A DNA stretch of 64,000 bases, from positions 270,518,347 through 270,582,346 of the forward strand of contig OY282559.1 of NCBI GenBank assembly GCA_958295665.1. Direction: 5' to 3'. The position numbers and the translations under genes are program-made. Below, piece by piece: positions 10,957-22,080 of the stretch (its first letter is position 1; every line of letters starts with the position of its first letter). The notes beneath the pieces are model-generated. The model had not been told where the DNA came from. It did no database searches and was given only the letters and a program-made list of their open reading frames with translations. The DNA is from Tipula vernalis (Eukaryota > Arthropoda > Insecta > Diptera > Tipulidae).

Positions 10957-11873
10957 GATAGATCAAACAATCTGTAACTTAATCAAAATTAATTTTTCAT
11001 TATTGACACATACAAGTTAAACTCGTTTGTTATAAAACCATTCCCTTAACATGTCTCCCATTCAGGCCAATTTTGTTCTAGACATACATTCCAAATGTTT
11101 CTCGCTACGCCAATTTTGTTTTTGGCATACATTGTACATATAATATTTAACCACGAATACTGGCGCATTAGACATACAGTAAAAAATGTATCTCACTACT
11201 AAAATATTATATATTTTTTTCAATATTTTGCACATAGAATTACTTTATAAAATGTATATCTACAGCAACATTTGCGTGGGTGAATTTACAATGTAAGGCC
11301 TACGTGTTAAAAAAAACACTTTAACCTCAAACAAATTTCACTTGGATGAAAAAAATCAATTAAATAGTCCACTACCATAAGCATATCGCACATATAATAT
11401 AATAGAGATACATACATACCTTTAAACTTCACCTTAATACACTTAATTAATAGTAAATATTTAATTATTTTAATTTATATAATTTATTAATTAGAATTAA
11501 TCCCAAAACTCGAAACACAGCTTCACTCTTTAAAAACGTTTTGCTGAATAACACAATCACGAATGAACATGATGTTTATCCTGTTATATTCGTTTTGTTA
11601 TAATTACAATATTCTCAAAAGTCTACGTGAAATGTCTCGTTTTTAATTTAATTGTCTAACAAATTTCAACTGGCGAGTAAAAATGTAAGCACATATATGT
11701 AATATTCCGGTATATTTCATCGAATTTTACATTTTGATCGAAAATAACAGAAAATCAGTAATTTTAATGAAAATTTAATGTAGAATTGTTATTTATATGC
11801 AATATTACAGCAAAAATGCTAAATTACAAGAAAAAGTTAATAAAATTTCCATTGAAAAATCAATTTTTTTTTT
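10957..11873 (-). promoter_or_regulatory. CACTA 5' subterminal region and probable promoter
   Basis: This non-coding AT-rich stretch lies between the transposase start and the right terminus. It contains repeated short motifs such as GGCCAATTTTGTT / CGCCAATTTTGTT (near 11070 and 11112, next to TAGACATACATT and TGGCATACATT). Such subterminal repeats are the expected binding sites of a CACTA transposase. A promoter must lie here if the genes are transcribed, but no single core element can be assigned. Confidence 0.35.
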
Positions 11874-11881
11874 ACTGTGTA

Positions 11882-13139
11882 TGATCAAAGTAAAGGAAAG
11901 AAAATCTTTAGTAGAAAATTCAAAAAAATTCAACTAAAAACAATAATGAAGCAAAACCAAACTTAAGAAAAGTTACGTAAGTAAAACAAAAAAATTAAAG
12001 AAAACATTCATTTGAAACCTTAAATCAATCAAAATAAATGTATATAAAGAAAAAAATCCAAAAAAACGGAACGGTTTAATTTCAGGTGCGCTAGGTGGCT
12101 ACCAGTGTTTAAGCGAGCTTGACCCCCGGCAGCTTCTAACGTAACCAAAAGTAAGATACGTTGAATGTTTTTCCCGGTATATACAATTGTTCAGCACCAC
12201 GCAGATAAATAATATCCAACGACACAATTCAAATCGATCGCGACCACAAGTATTAAATAAAAACACGCCACTCCAAGTTTAACAGTTTTTTTTATTTACT
12301 TCTTTTGTTTCCAATTTTTATTACGATCTGGTTTGTAGTCTTCAAAACATCCAGAAGTTATTTACACATAATAACAAAAGAAAAATGTATATACTTTATA
12401 GAAAAATTAACACAAAAAACATAAATGGTTTTCTTTTTCTTCAAATGTTTCACTACTTCTTCTTCTTTTCAGCCTTATCACCATTTAACACTGTGAAATC
12501 GTACAATACCAAAAAATAATAATTAATATAGCCAAATATAATAGTTGAAGGCCAATCAAACAAAACATTGATTAGATTGTGTTAGCATCAAAGCTTAACA
12601 CCGACTGACTCTCTACCAAAAAAACATTATATTTTTTTTAAATTGACCGATCGCTTACCAAAAAAATTATCATTTATCTTCCAATTTTTTCCCTCCCTCT
12701 ACTCGTTGATTTCCTCACCACCTCCAAGAATGAAAGAAACACAATCACATAAACCTATGAGCAGGGTAGTAACATCAATGTCCGTTGTTCCCTCGATCAG
12801 CGCGGAAACGACTCAACCAAAGTCGTTACAAGATTCTAAAATGATATTTTTAATCCGAGACTCTATACACTTTCGATGGTAGTTTCAATTCTGCTGCGCG
12901 TGTACGCCATACACTATATGTTTTTAAACATTGCAAAGTATACTCTCGGACAGCTAATACTCAGAAAACATAACCGTAAGTTTTCATGAAAGATTAGGGA
13001 AAAAATTTCTAACTTTACTTCAATATTATAATGCTGATAATCTTGATCGTTTAGCAATTGAAACAGTAGGTTTAGGCTATCTCAAAGAAACCGCAATGGC
13101 TGCATCATTCACCGAAGCCTCAATGGACAATATTATAAA
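11882..13139. other. No recognisable gene; foldback loop continuation
   Basis: AT-rich, with one moderately GC-rich patch (12085-12250). A short frame at 12643-12882 shows no motif. Nothing else is recognised. Confidence 0.4.
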
Positions 13140-14640
13140 AGCCATATTGACCTATAGTATTTCTCACAACCTCATCTAGAACAAATTTTTGGGGGGCATT
13201 TCCTTGTGTTCGTTGGAAACGTTCAAATTCATCATCATAGGTAAAATGTAGCTAAGTTATATCTTAATTGACCATATTGCAGAATTTCATCTTAAAATCA
13301 TTTAAGAATACTGTTTCCAACACAACTGGCACATTTCATGATAATCGGTTAAGGGATAGGCAAGTTCCATCATACTTGGCAATATTCCAGAACATCATAC
13401 AAAAATTATTTTAGAATTCCATTTCCATGGCGGATGTCAAATTTCACTAAAATCGGATAAGAAATATCCAAGTTCTATCCTATTTGGCCATATTCCAGAA
13501 CTTCATCTAAAAATCATTTTTTGACCCCATTTCCAACAAACACGTCGAATTTTATGATAATCAGTTAAGAAATAGGCAAGTTAAATCATACTTGGCCATA
13601 TTCCAGAACTTTATCTAAAAATCATTTTAGAATCCCATTTTAAAAGTACATGTAGCATTTCATCATAATCGGTTCAGGAATAAGCAAGGTTAATCCTGTT
13701 TGGTGATATTCACGAACTTCATCTAAAAATCATTTTAGAATCCCATTTCCATCACGTATGTCAAATTCTACTAAAACCCGTTAAGAAGTAGATAAGTTCC
13801 ATCCTAATTGGCCATCATCACTTCATCTAAAAATCATTAAAGAATCCCATTTCCATCGCATATGTCAAATTTCATCATAGTCGGTTGAAGAAATTGGGAA
13901 GTTTCATCATACTCGGCCACATTTAAAGTTTTGGCAGTAAAAACAAATTAATATTGTACATTAGATGGTTTTGGGAGCATAGATAAATGAACTGTGTCAT
14001 TTAACTATCACTTTGGCCATTTAAGCCACCTTACCCCAAAAGGTGTACTTACGCACCTAAATATTATAAAAATATAAATAACTAAGATATCGATTGAGTT
14101 CGCACTTTTATTTTAGTTTCACTGCATTCTTCGATCTTTGAAATGCTGTGCTTAGGATTTTGAAATTCATGAATCGAAAAATTCTAAATTCATCACGTTG
14201 CGAATAAGTAAAATCATAATACAAAAATTCTTGAATAAGTGGATTACAAAAATTTTCTGTAAAGTATTTAAATTTCGGTCTTTGTTCATAATACATGTAT
14301 AATGCAAAACGAAATACAAGAATAGAAAAAGCGAAATACTGTATTTAAAAAAAATAAAAACGCGAAGCTCGCACCCTATTCTCGAATTCCACATCCATTT
14401 TCCACATGTGGACATCTGTCAAAACTCATAAAAATGATTTTTTTCGGTACTAAGGGAATATTTCCGAATGGGTATAAGCAGGTGGAAGAAATTCCCCATA
14501 TAGGAAAATGTCCATGCCCCATGTGTTTTATAATACGAATTAAAATTTCCGAATGTTTTGATGAATTTTGACAGATGTCCGCATGTGGAAAATGGATGTG
14601 GAATTCGAGAATAGGGCCCCAGTATAATGAAATTCAAAAA
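13140..14640 (+). repeat. Right arm of large inverted repeat with 108-bp tandem array
   Basis: From about 13140 to 13930 a unit of 108 bp repeats six to seven times. The CCATATTCC-type phase marker falls at 13272, 13380, 13488, 13596, 13704 and 13812, exactly 108 apart. The outer part (14040-14370 and 14617-14633) is the reverse complement of sequence in 4600-5320. A tandem array inside an inverted arm recalls the FB elements of Drosophila, which belong to the MULE/NOF group. The same unit recurs at 60600-61460. Confidence 0.8.
14374..14616. mobile_element. MITE with ~55-bp inverted repeats
   Basis: Starts CCCTATTCTCGAATTCCACA at 14374 and ends with its complement at 14616, 243 bp. The TIRs include TTTTCCACATGTGGACATCT, itself partly palindromic. 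The corresponding position in the opposite arm (near 4740) lacks it, so it inserted after the arms formed. No clean target duplication is visible, and the superfamily cannot be assigned. The short frame inside it is a shadow. Confidence 0.7.
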
Positions 14641-15590
14641 TTATTCTAAAGTATTTGTGATGTTTTTATGAAAAGTAGAATACAATACGCGAAGTTGCTG
14701 TTTGAATGTACGCCCTGTATGCCCAATATAATATTTTGGGCAATCATTACATTTTAATTTGTATATGCCGCTGTCAATTCTATTTTGTGGTTTCGCTATC
14801 AATTTGTGTTGTATTTTATTGTCTGTTTTGTATGCGATATTGTAGTCATAATTTTTTAAAATTTTGTGTAATATGCTGCTGGTTTTGCGCCAATGGGGAT
14901 TGCGATTGATTTATATTTTTTACCGACCAATTATTTTTTAGAACTATGTTATTCTTCAACCATTTGTTCAATACATTGGCAATTTTGTATGTGGGTGATG
15001 TTGTGAAGTTTACCAAGGGACGAATTGGAATTTCCGATTTATTGAGTTTTGGTAATCCGGTTAAAGTAGTTGCTGTGGGTTTTATCATTTTGCTATTGTA
15101 TATCTGGTGCTTGCTTAAAATGTTTTTCGATTGACTGAAAACTTTATTAATGCTTTTATGATAAAATTTAGTTGGATCATTTCTGATGTTTAGAATATTG
15201 TTGCAGGTGACATATTCTTCTATTTTATTGTTGTAATCGGTTTCATGGATTAAAACGGTAGTGTTTACTTCTGTTTTTATGACTATGACTTGGTTATCTG
15301 TAATTTTCTTTCTCAACCTTGAGATTGTGTTTTTGACTATAGCGTCCCTATTGTTTTTTGTTTTTATACTTTTTTTGCATATTTCGTTGATGAATATTGT
15401 CCTCATTTCGTCTTGGTGGTTAAAATCTGTTTTTTGAATTACGTTTTCAATATTTAATAAATGATTTTGGTTTTTGTTTTTCTTGACATCTGGCTTAATG
15501 TTGTGTTTTAATCCTTTTTCTAATAGTTTTTGCTCATCCACATCAAGATTTAAGGTGGTCATGTTGTGTATTCGTTTGAATAAGGTATGT
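14640..15590 (-). pseudogene. Penelope-like element: RT N-terminus joined to GIY-YIG endonuclease
   Basis: The minus-strand frame 15562-14846 (open upstream to about 15590) carries a PLE N-terminal region (EQKLLEKGLKHNI). It continues to the first RT motifs: TGLPKLNKSEIPIRPLVN, then SPTYKIANVLNKWL. The central RT motifs with the catalytic YADD-type aspartates are missing. After a frameshift in an A-run near 14848, the frame resumes as a GIY-YIG endonuclease: SGIYKLKCNDCPKYYIGHTG, then RTFKQQL. Tyr, Ile, Gly and Arg of the core and the Cys pair typical of Penelope enzymes are present. An internal deletion therefore joined RT and EN. The gene stops at 14640 against the foldback; its last part is at 4316-4500. 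Confidence 0.8.
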
Positions 15591-15639
15591 GTATTCGGGT
15601 TAGATGATGGTACGTGTGTCGAGGTTAGTGCAATGGTCG

Positions 15640-15775
15640 CCGAAATAACCAGGCAAAACTATTTTCAACATAACCAAACATTTTATAGGCAAAATGAAGG
15701 TCTTGCAACGGGAAGTCCCCTGTCTGGTACACTAGCTGATCTTTTATTACGTTTAATGTTTCAAATATCTAGAAT
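15640..15775 (+). pseudogene. Penelope-like RT core fragment, opposite strand
   Basis: Plus-strand residues ITRQNYFQHNQTFYRQNEGL, then ATGSPLSGTLADLLL, match the RT segment (FY.Q..GL.MGSPLS..LAD) that precedes the catalytic box in PLE reverse transcriptases. It is opposite in orientation to the neighbouring PLE. It breaks off just before BEL-derived sequence. A short relic. Confidence 0.65.
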
Positions 15776-15807
15776 AATTAGAATCCATATCGAATCAAAC
15801 ACGCTCT

Positions 15808-17290
15808 TTGGACAGATTCCACCAAAGTCCTTAGTTGGTTATCAGATTTACCTCGGAAATAGATGGTGTTGGTTGCAAATCGAATAATACATATATTCGT
15901 GGACTTTATTTGTAACTACCAATTCAGCAGATTCATCACGTGGGATGACAGCGACGAATTTGAATGTGTTCTATCTTTGGTGGATGGGTGTTGCTTCTAA
16001 ATGAATTCTATTGGCCTGGATAACCGAAAATAAACTCTTGCAACGAAGAGGTTAAAAGCTCACCAGTCAGCAGCCTTAAAGCAGAAACAAACGAAGAAGA
16101 CCTATACCAACAAATAGTGCTCAAATACAATAGTTACAACAAGATCTTATGAATTACCTCATTTATAATTAGATTGGTAGATAATTATTTGAAGTATTCA
16201 AAGCAAGAGTGGCAATTTATAGGCTATTAACTAGAGTAAAAATAAACAATGCAGAACAAAAAATATGTCGTTATGTCCAGAAAGTCATGTTTAAAGATGA
16301 TTACGACCAATTATCTTTAGGAGAAAGCATATCTAACAAAAGTAAATGAAAGTTATTAAATACATACATAGATGACAAGGGAATAATTAAATATAGTGCT
16401 AGACATTCAATCATATTGCTGAAAAATCATCCAAAATCGGGCCTTAATTTACTTTTAGTTGGGTCTAGCCAACTCACAAAAAAAGGTGTACAGAAATTGT
16501 GTTCACTGTTTTCGTTAAAGTCGACCGTCGCTACTAAAAATCATGGGTCAGCATTCAAAAGAAAAGGTTAGGCTCATCTCCGAATTTGAATCTGTTTGCA
16601 TCGATTTCTGTGGACCACTTAGAGTTCATTTAGCAAGGTGAAAAGGATCGATCCCAGTAAAAGTATACATTTGCACATTTGTTTGCGTGGCTACAAAGGC
16701 TGTTCACGGAAGTTTCCTCAATAATCCACGAAGATTCACAAGTCGACGGGGGGATGGTTTATAAGTTTGTATACGAAATCTTCTAGAAGATATAATAGCA
16801 TTGAAATTTATTCCGACTGTCTCTCCTCATATTTAAGTAAACCCATTGGGATCATTCTTCTACATTAGTAGAATTATACACCGCAATAGCGCAAATCGAG
16901 GCTATACTGAACCAGTGATTGTGCTTCGGATGACTTTTACGTAGAAGCACTTGCACCAGCATTTGAAAATGGTAATGGTTCTTCACCTGGGTTACGTTGG
17001 ACATTGTTCAAACAAATTTAAAAATCATTTCGGAAAAGGTGGCACCAGGAGTATTTGACAGGCTTGCAGCATCGAAGCAAAGAAGCCCGTAGCCTGATTT
17101 AACAATTGACGATGTCGTTATATTTCCGATAAATTGCCACCAGGCACATGGCCATTAAGAAGGGTGACTTAAGTATTCGTTGCTACAGATGGCCATACTC
17201 GGATAATCGAGTTGAAAACCGGCTTTGGAACAATCAGGCGTCCTATACCTAAAAGCTTTGTTTATTGCCGAAGTATCAAGCAAAATTTCA
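15808..17290 (+). pseudogene. Degenerate BEL/Pao pol (RNase H to integrase C-terminus)
   Basis: Scattered plus-strand frames follow BEL pol order. WTDSTKVLSWLSDLPRK near 15810 is the RNase H motif. FKARVAIYRLL and a pre-integrase linker lie near 16200-16430. FESVCIDFCGPLRVHLAR near 16590 carries the first integrase Asp, and VYICTFVCVATKAVHG follows. IAQIEAILN near 16900 precedes a C-terminal tail near 17090-17290 with DDVVIFP and AHGH..G. Many stops and shifts are present, and no LTRs are recognised. It resembles the two better BEL copies in the window but is much older. Confidence 0.72.
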
Positions 17291-17299
17291 GCCAGGTCA

Positions 17300-19440
17300 A
17301 TATAATAAATTTTACTTCAAAATCAATTCTTCAATAATTAATTAAAGAGTAATATACAGTCTACAATTGGTTATTTGGTTGAACAACTGGTTTGACTTGG
17401 TATAGAAAGATGCTAGGGTTAGAAGATGCAACCCAGTAGTCAAAAGGAATCCACTTTATATGTTTTCTGGAAAACTAAAGCATTTTACCATCTAATCATG
17501 TTTGAAAACGAACTATTGGACTAATAAAAAATCATCACTCTTAGCAAGTAAATGATGGACTACCCTTCTGAGAATTTACAACTATATCGTAAACATGAAA
17601 ACTGCAGAGAATAAAACATAAAAAAATAAAAATTCAACGAGACGATCATTTATTTTGTAGAAATTACCATTGTCAAACTGTCATCCCTCATGTTGTGCAA
17701 AAGTTCGTCCTGATGGTTAAATATTTTTTTTTTCCAAAACCGACATTAATTTTACTCCGTGTACTGTGTTGTACGAGTATTCTCGTGTTTTCCTCATCTA
17801 CCGTTTTATTTGTGTAGCAATGCATAGTGGTACATGATATGTGTACACATTTATTGTTTCTCTCTCGTATATGTGTATCCTATTTTATGTATTTTTATGA
17901 AAATGTTCTGTATGTTTTAATAACAGATGTAACTGATGACCTCAAAATCTATAGAGAATGAGATAATTTCGGTTTTTTATGTTTTTTTTTTGGTGCTGTA
18001 ATATGAGGATTGGGGGATGAAAGTGTAAAGTGGAAAACATTATTGTTAATTTTAAATTATGTTTTTCATGATAAATTATGAAACGTATATTATGTTCGTG
18101 TATATTTTTATAGCAACAATAAAATGTTATATGAAACAAAATAAATTATGGCACCAAGTTGTTTTTTGGTTTAGTTATTCATTTCCAAAGGGGTTTTTAT
18201 TAACCTTAATTTTTTGTATTTTATTGTCAAACGTATTTGAGTTATGGATAAAGCATTGAGAGACGATTTATTTGATGCTAACGAACTTTCCGTTTGTTTG
18301 TTAGTAACTTTTTGAATATTAGTAAATTTTATAATCGGCTAAAAATCTATTGTCAGGTAAATGGAGATATTAGCAAATTTCAGGGTCATTCCTGTTTAGT
18401 ACATAAAATAAAATTCGGAACCTTATGTATATCAATGAAGCAAAACATTAAATTTACCGCTTTCAAAATTACCCTGCATGGTTTTGTAATTTACACATTC
18501 ACGAACCAATTTTTTTTTACTCGTATGTACCTACCTACCATACAATGAAAATTTATAAATTAAAATGTCTTAAACTCATTGAAGAATAAAATTAGAAAAA
18601 AAAACAAAAGACTACTTACAAAAAAACTATTAGAACAATTAAATTAAAATAATATCAAATTAGAGAGACGAAGACATTTGATTTCTACATCTATAGTAGG
18701 TATACGAGATAATCGAAGAATCAATGTGGTGTGTATTGAATGAAAACATTTAAAAGTGAATCCAATTAAATATGTACTGTAAAGTTTTTTTGTTGCTCCA
18801 ATTGACGTTTTGTGATTTCAGTTAAATGAATCTGAGAAATGGCAAAAAATTTATTGAATTGGTTTGATTAGATCGCATATGGTGTGATAAGAGTACATCT
18901 TTAGGGATGACATATGTCTTGAATTTTCATATCATGTACCAGAACATCAAAAATAATATTTGTGCGCCTGTAAAACGTACACAAAATTAGAGAAACGTTT
19001 TGCTAAACGGTCAACATAAATACATACCAGACCTACATAAATAATTCATTTCAGGTTTAGAAAAACAATTTTTTGACCGAGATGTGTTGAGTAATTAAAA
19101 TATTTGGTACGAGCTAAGAAAGGTTGAGATTTGCGTCATCAATCATCTATACTTATGCGGGATGTGATGAAACAGCGCATAGTATATAATGTGGAAAATA
19201 CGACTTTTGCCGTTCTTATTATCTGTATTGTAACTCTCGGCTTGACGAAATAAATCGAACAACATTTTCGCCAAAACACGTGAGAATTTTGACAATCCTT
19301 AACTTGTAACTATTTAAATTTCCATGTTGTTAATTTTTATTTTAATTAATACTTTAATAAAAATGTAAATAAAGTTAATTATTTTATCAGTATCCACCTA
19401 ATAATTGAATTACATTTTTTTATTGAAGTACACCATAAAA
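17300..19440. other. No gene recognised
   Basis: AT-rich sequence with only short, motif-free frames (for example around 18059-18548). No repeats with clear termini are seen. Confidence 0.5.
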
Positions 19441-19449
19441 AAAATTACA

Positions 19450-19800
19450 CTTTCATCAATATTTTCTTTAAGAAATTTTGTCAGAAGCTTCAAACCAGTC
19501 GATTTCTTCCAATTCGATCACTTCACCACTATCTCCAGTTAGTAAAGGAATAGCGAGAGAGGCAATGTTGTTTAAGATGAAGCACACACGTAATTATTTT
19601 GACACGCTTGCCTTTAAATGATTCGAAAACGACATTTAAGGACGCCAAATGCTACCTCAATAATTTTGCTGGTTTTTTATGTTGTAACACGTTTTTATAG
19701 AAAGAAGGGTTATGGAAATGTCTGCCACGGTCCTGGGCGCGCGATGCCTAAAAGCACAATCCGAAATTAGGCCTGCTAACAGAAATGTTTATCCGCTCAG
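19450..19800 (-). pseudogene. PIF/Harbinger-type nuclease relic
   Basis: On the minus strand, KIIEVAFGVLKCRFRII (near 19630) resembles the VERAFGVLKGRFR motif before the last catalytic residue of Harbinger nucleases. A frameshifted KRVKIITCVLHL/LNNIASLAIPLL follows, resembling the usual VLHNIA. An acidic end (GDSGEVIELEEIDWFEAS) completes it. Several stops and shifts occur and no TIRs were found. The call rests on two motifs only. Confidence 0.5.
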
Positions 19801-19829
19801 AGGCTTTCAGGCGGTCGTATTTAGCGGGA

Positions 19830-21160
19830 TATGAAATTCTCTTTAAATGCATGTCTTAATTGACCTCATTAATGCAATCAGCTAACATTTGAAACAATAA
19901 ACAATAATTCTTTTGGAACTTAATAACTAATTTAAAAGGCTGCAAAGTTATTTCAAATTTCCCAAAACATTTTTTAAAAATAGTTTTATCCAGTTACAAG
20001 CTCTTTTCAACACTTTTCAAAATGTTTTTACTCAGACTTGACCGTATTTTATACGATGTCCTCGCAGATTTAGTTCTAGTAAAGTTGAACTGGGCGCACA
20101 TACACAAAAGAGAACCTGAACATGCGTATGAGAATGCGAGGGAATAGATGGAAAATGTTCAAGTTTTTATTGTGGCATTGTGACAAAATGATAATATGTT
20201 TTTTTTTACTAAAGGAACCGCCATGACAATAAATTGAACTTTTTCCACCGCAAGTTCATGGCCAAAATATTTAAAGTGAAGATATTAGCTTTTCAAAACC
20301 TCCCGCGGCTCAGAAATATCAGATGCTGCAGTATCAAACAACTCGAAGAACGGCTTCTTTTTGTCGAATCGATGTTGTTACGACTTAACCATTAATAGAC
20401 CGCACATTGCCTCGGGTGGTTTTTCACTATTAAAATCAAAAATTTTAATAGAATGCGTAGAGCTAAAAGCTTGAAATTCCCTGATATCTGTAAAAATTCT
20501 ATTGTGTTGAATTTTAAAACTTGTAATTTGCTACACACACATGTAATTTTCGTTTTCGAATTAATAAGTTTGTATTCATGTATTTCGCCTATTTAATTAA
20601 TTTATTTAAATTTTAATTCATTATTTATTTATTTTGTAAAAATGTTAATTTGAATTAATATAAAATTCGTCATACAAGTATTTATTTGTTAATAAATTCT
20701 ATTTTAAACAATTACATTTTATTAATTAACTTTTTTTTCACCACCATCCATTTTGTGTATTACAATTGTTATGTTTAGATGCGCTCTGTACCAAATCCGA
20801 GACGAGACTGATGAGTATAAGTTTTATTTTTATTTATTTTGTTTTTGTTCGTCGCACAGTTGGTATGCTTGCTTTAGTAGGTGCGTGGTTTTGTTTGTGC
20901 AAGTTCGCGGACGAATTGTAGTGGTGAGTGAAATGAATGAATGAGCTGCTATAGATGTTTTTAAGATATGTTCCAATTTTGTTATATTTACCTGTAAAGC
21001 TGCAGACTTGATTTTTCGCCACTACCTCCTTATAAACGGCGGTGTCCCTGGGGTGCCTAGTATTATATACATATTTCCATTCAAAATGTATCTAAATGTA
21101 GAAAGGAGTGCAAAAGTCTTTCGTTTTTTTCATTTTTTGTGTTTATTGGCAAGGTACGCA
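19830..21160. other. No gene recognised
   Basis: AT-rich non-coding sequence. Frames near 20753-21022 overlap on both strands and have no family signature. Confidence 0.45.
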
Positions 21161-21161
21161 T

Positions 21162-21332
21162 TTACCTATGAGTTGAGTTTGCTGCTCGCACTGGTTTGTT
21201 GCTTATCATGAATCGCTTACGTATGTTTCGGTGGCATGGGCAAATATAGCATTTTCTTTGGGTTTCTATGCTGCAAGATGAATCCTTTTCAGCTACCACT
21301 GGGGCAAGAAATCAGTTAACTTGCAATCTAAC
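21162..21332 (-). pseudogene. piggyBac transposase C-terminal cysteine-rich part
   Basis: Minus strand TQRKCYICPCHRNIRKRFMI, then SNKPVRA, ending at a TAA (21162-21164). This recalls the zinc-binding tail of piggyBac transposases (CxxCP...CN.C.KPVC), with the second Cys pair lost. Reading upward, the sequence is cut by the TSD of the BEL element at 21333. The preceding part of the transposase lies beyond it, at 33947-34300. Confidence 0.6.
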
Positions 21333-21337
21333 ATATC

Positions 21338-21595
21338 TGTTCAGGCGCAGCTGAACAGCAAAGAATCGATGAATCCTAAAAAGAAAAACAAAACCACAAA
21401 GTATCGAGGAATAAATCAATAAAATCTTTATACTTATCTGAATTATCAGCTGATCGTAATATTTATCCATTCGTGTCTTCATATCCTTCGCATAGACGCG
21501 TATTATTCAATTTAGTATTCAATCAATGTAATTACATAATTGTAATTTATAAAAATTAATTTGTAATTTACCATTTTTTTGTCAGTCGTTATGTC
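21338..21595 (+). repeat. BEL 1 5' LTR, left part
   Basis: Identical except for a few substitutions to 33212-33470. The split from the right part (26999-27472) is caused by the I-like LINE and its 13-bp duplication. Confidence 0.92.
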
Positions 21596-21923
21596 TGTTT
21601 GTTTGTTTGTTGCATAAGACCAGTGAGTTGAGAACAGCCCAAAATTTCCAGAGACCACTCAGGGGAGGTTTTGGAGAGTTGAATGAAGTGTACATAAATT
21701 AATTAGATTTATAAATTAAATAAGATAAAGCATAATTATATAAAACAAAGTTTAATAATTAAATTAGATTAAATTAAAGTTATTAAATAAAATATTAGAG
21801 AGAAGATAAAGGATACATAAAAATAAAAGAATTGAAATTAAAAATAAGTTTATAATTCATAATTTTTTTTTTTTTTTTTTTTTTAATTTTTAATTTATTT
21901 TTTTTTTTTTTGATTTTGATTTT

Positions 21924-21961
<38 letters not shown>

Positions 21962-22080
21962 AAAGTGTTTATATTAAATTAAACAAAGTTCATAAATCTT
22001 AATATTATAATAAAATGAAATGATTCTAAAAGAAAGATCATTGTTTGAAAAAAGTCAATAAAAATAAGTGTAGTCTTAAT

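Larger units (their letters stand above)
5935..11879 (-). mobile_element. CACTA (EnSpm) transposon with two genes, 5.9 kb
   Basis: The ends are CACAGTAAAAAA at 5935 and the complement TTTTTTACTGTG at 11879, with TA at 5933-5934 and 11880-11881. Inside each end lie A/T-rich subterminal repeats, including TTTCCATTGAAAA-type blocks in inverted orientation (near 6040 and 11848). Two minus-strand genes fill the interior: a zinc-finger, transposase-like gene (8344-10956) and a spliced CIDE-N gene (6450-8263). Both are disrupted by point changes only, so the copy was probably autonomous in the recent past. The superfamily call rests on the CACAG ends, the 2-bp duplication and the coding content. Confidence 0.75.

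Noticed and set aside
12643..12882. 79-codon frame as a host exon
   Set aside because: Proline/serine-rich with no recognisable domain, and isolated inside the foldback loop.
13140..13930. CRISPR-like array
   Set aside because: Units are contiguous 108-bp tandem repeats without unique spacers, in a eukaryotic transposon arm.
14419..14637. Minus-strand 72-codon frame
   Set aside because: It lies within the TIRs and core of the MITE at 14374-14616 and shows no family motif.
18059..18548. Two short plus-strand frames as a host gene
   Set aside because: Biased AT-rich composition, no motif, no splice context.
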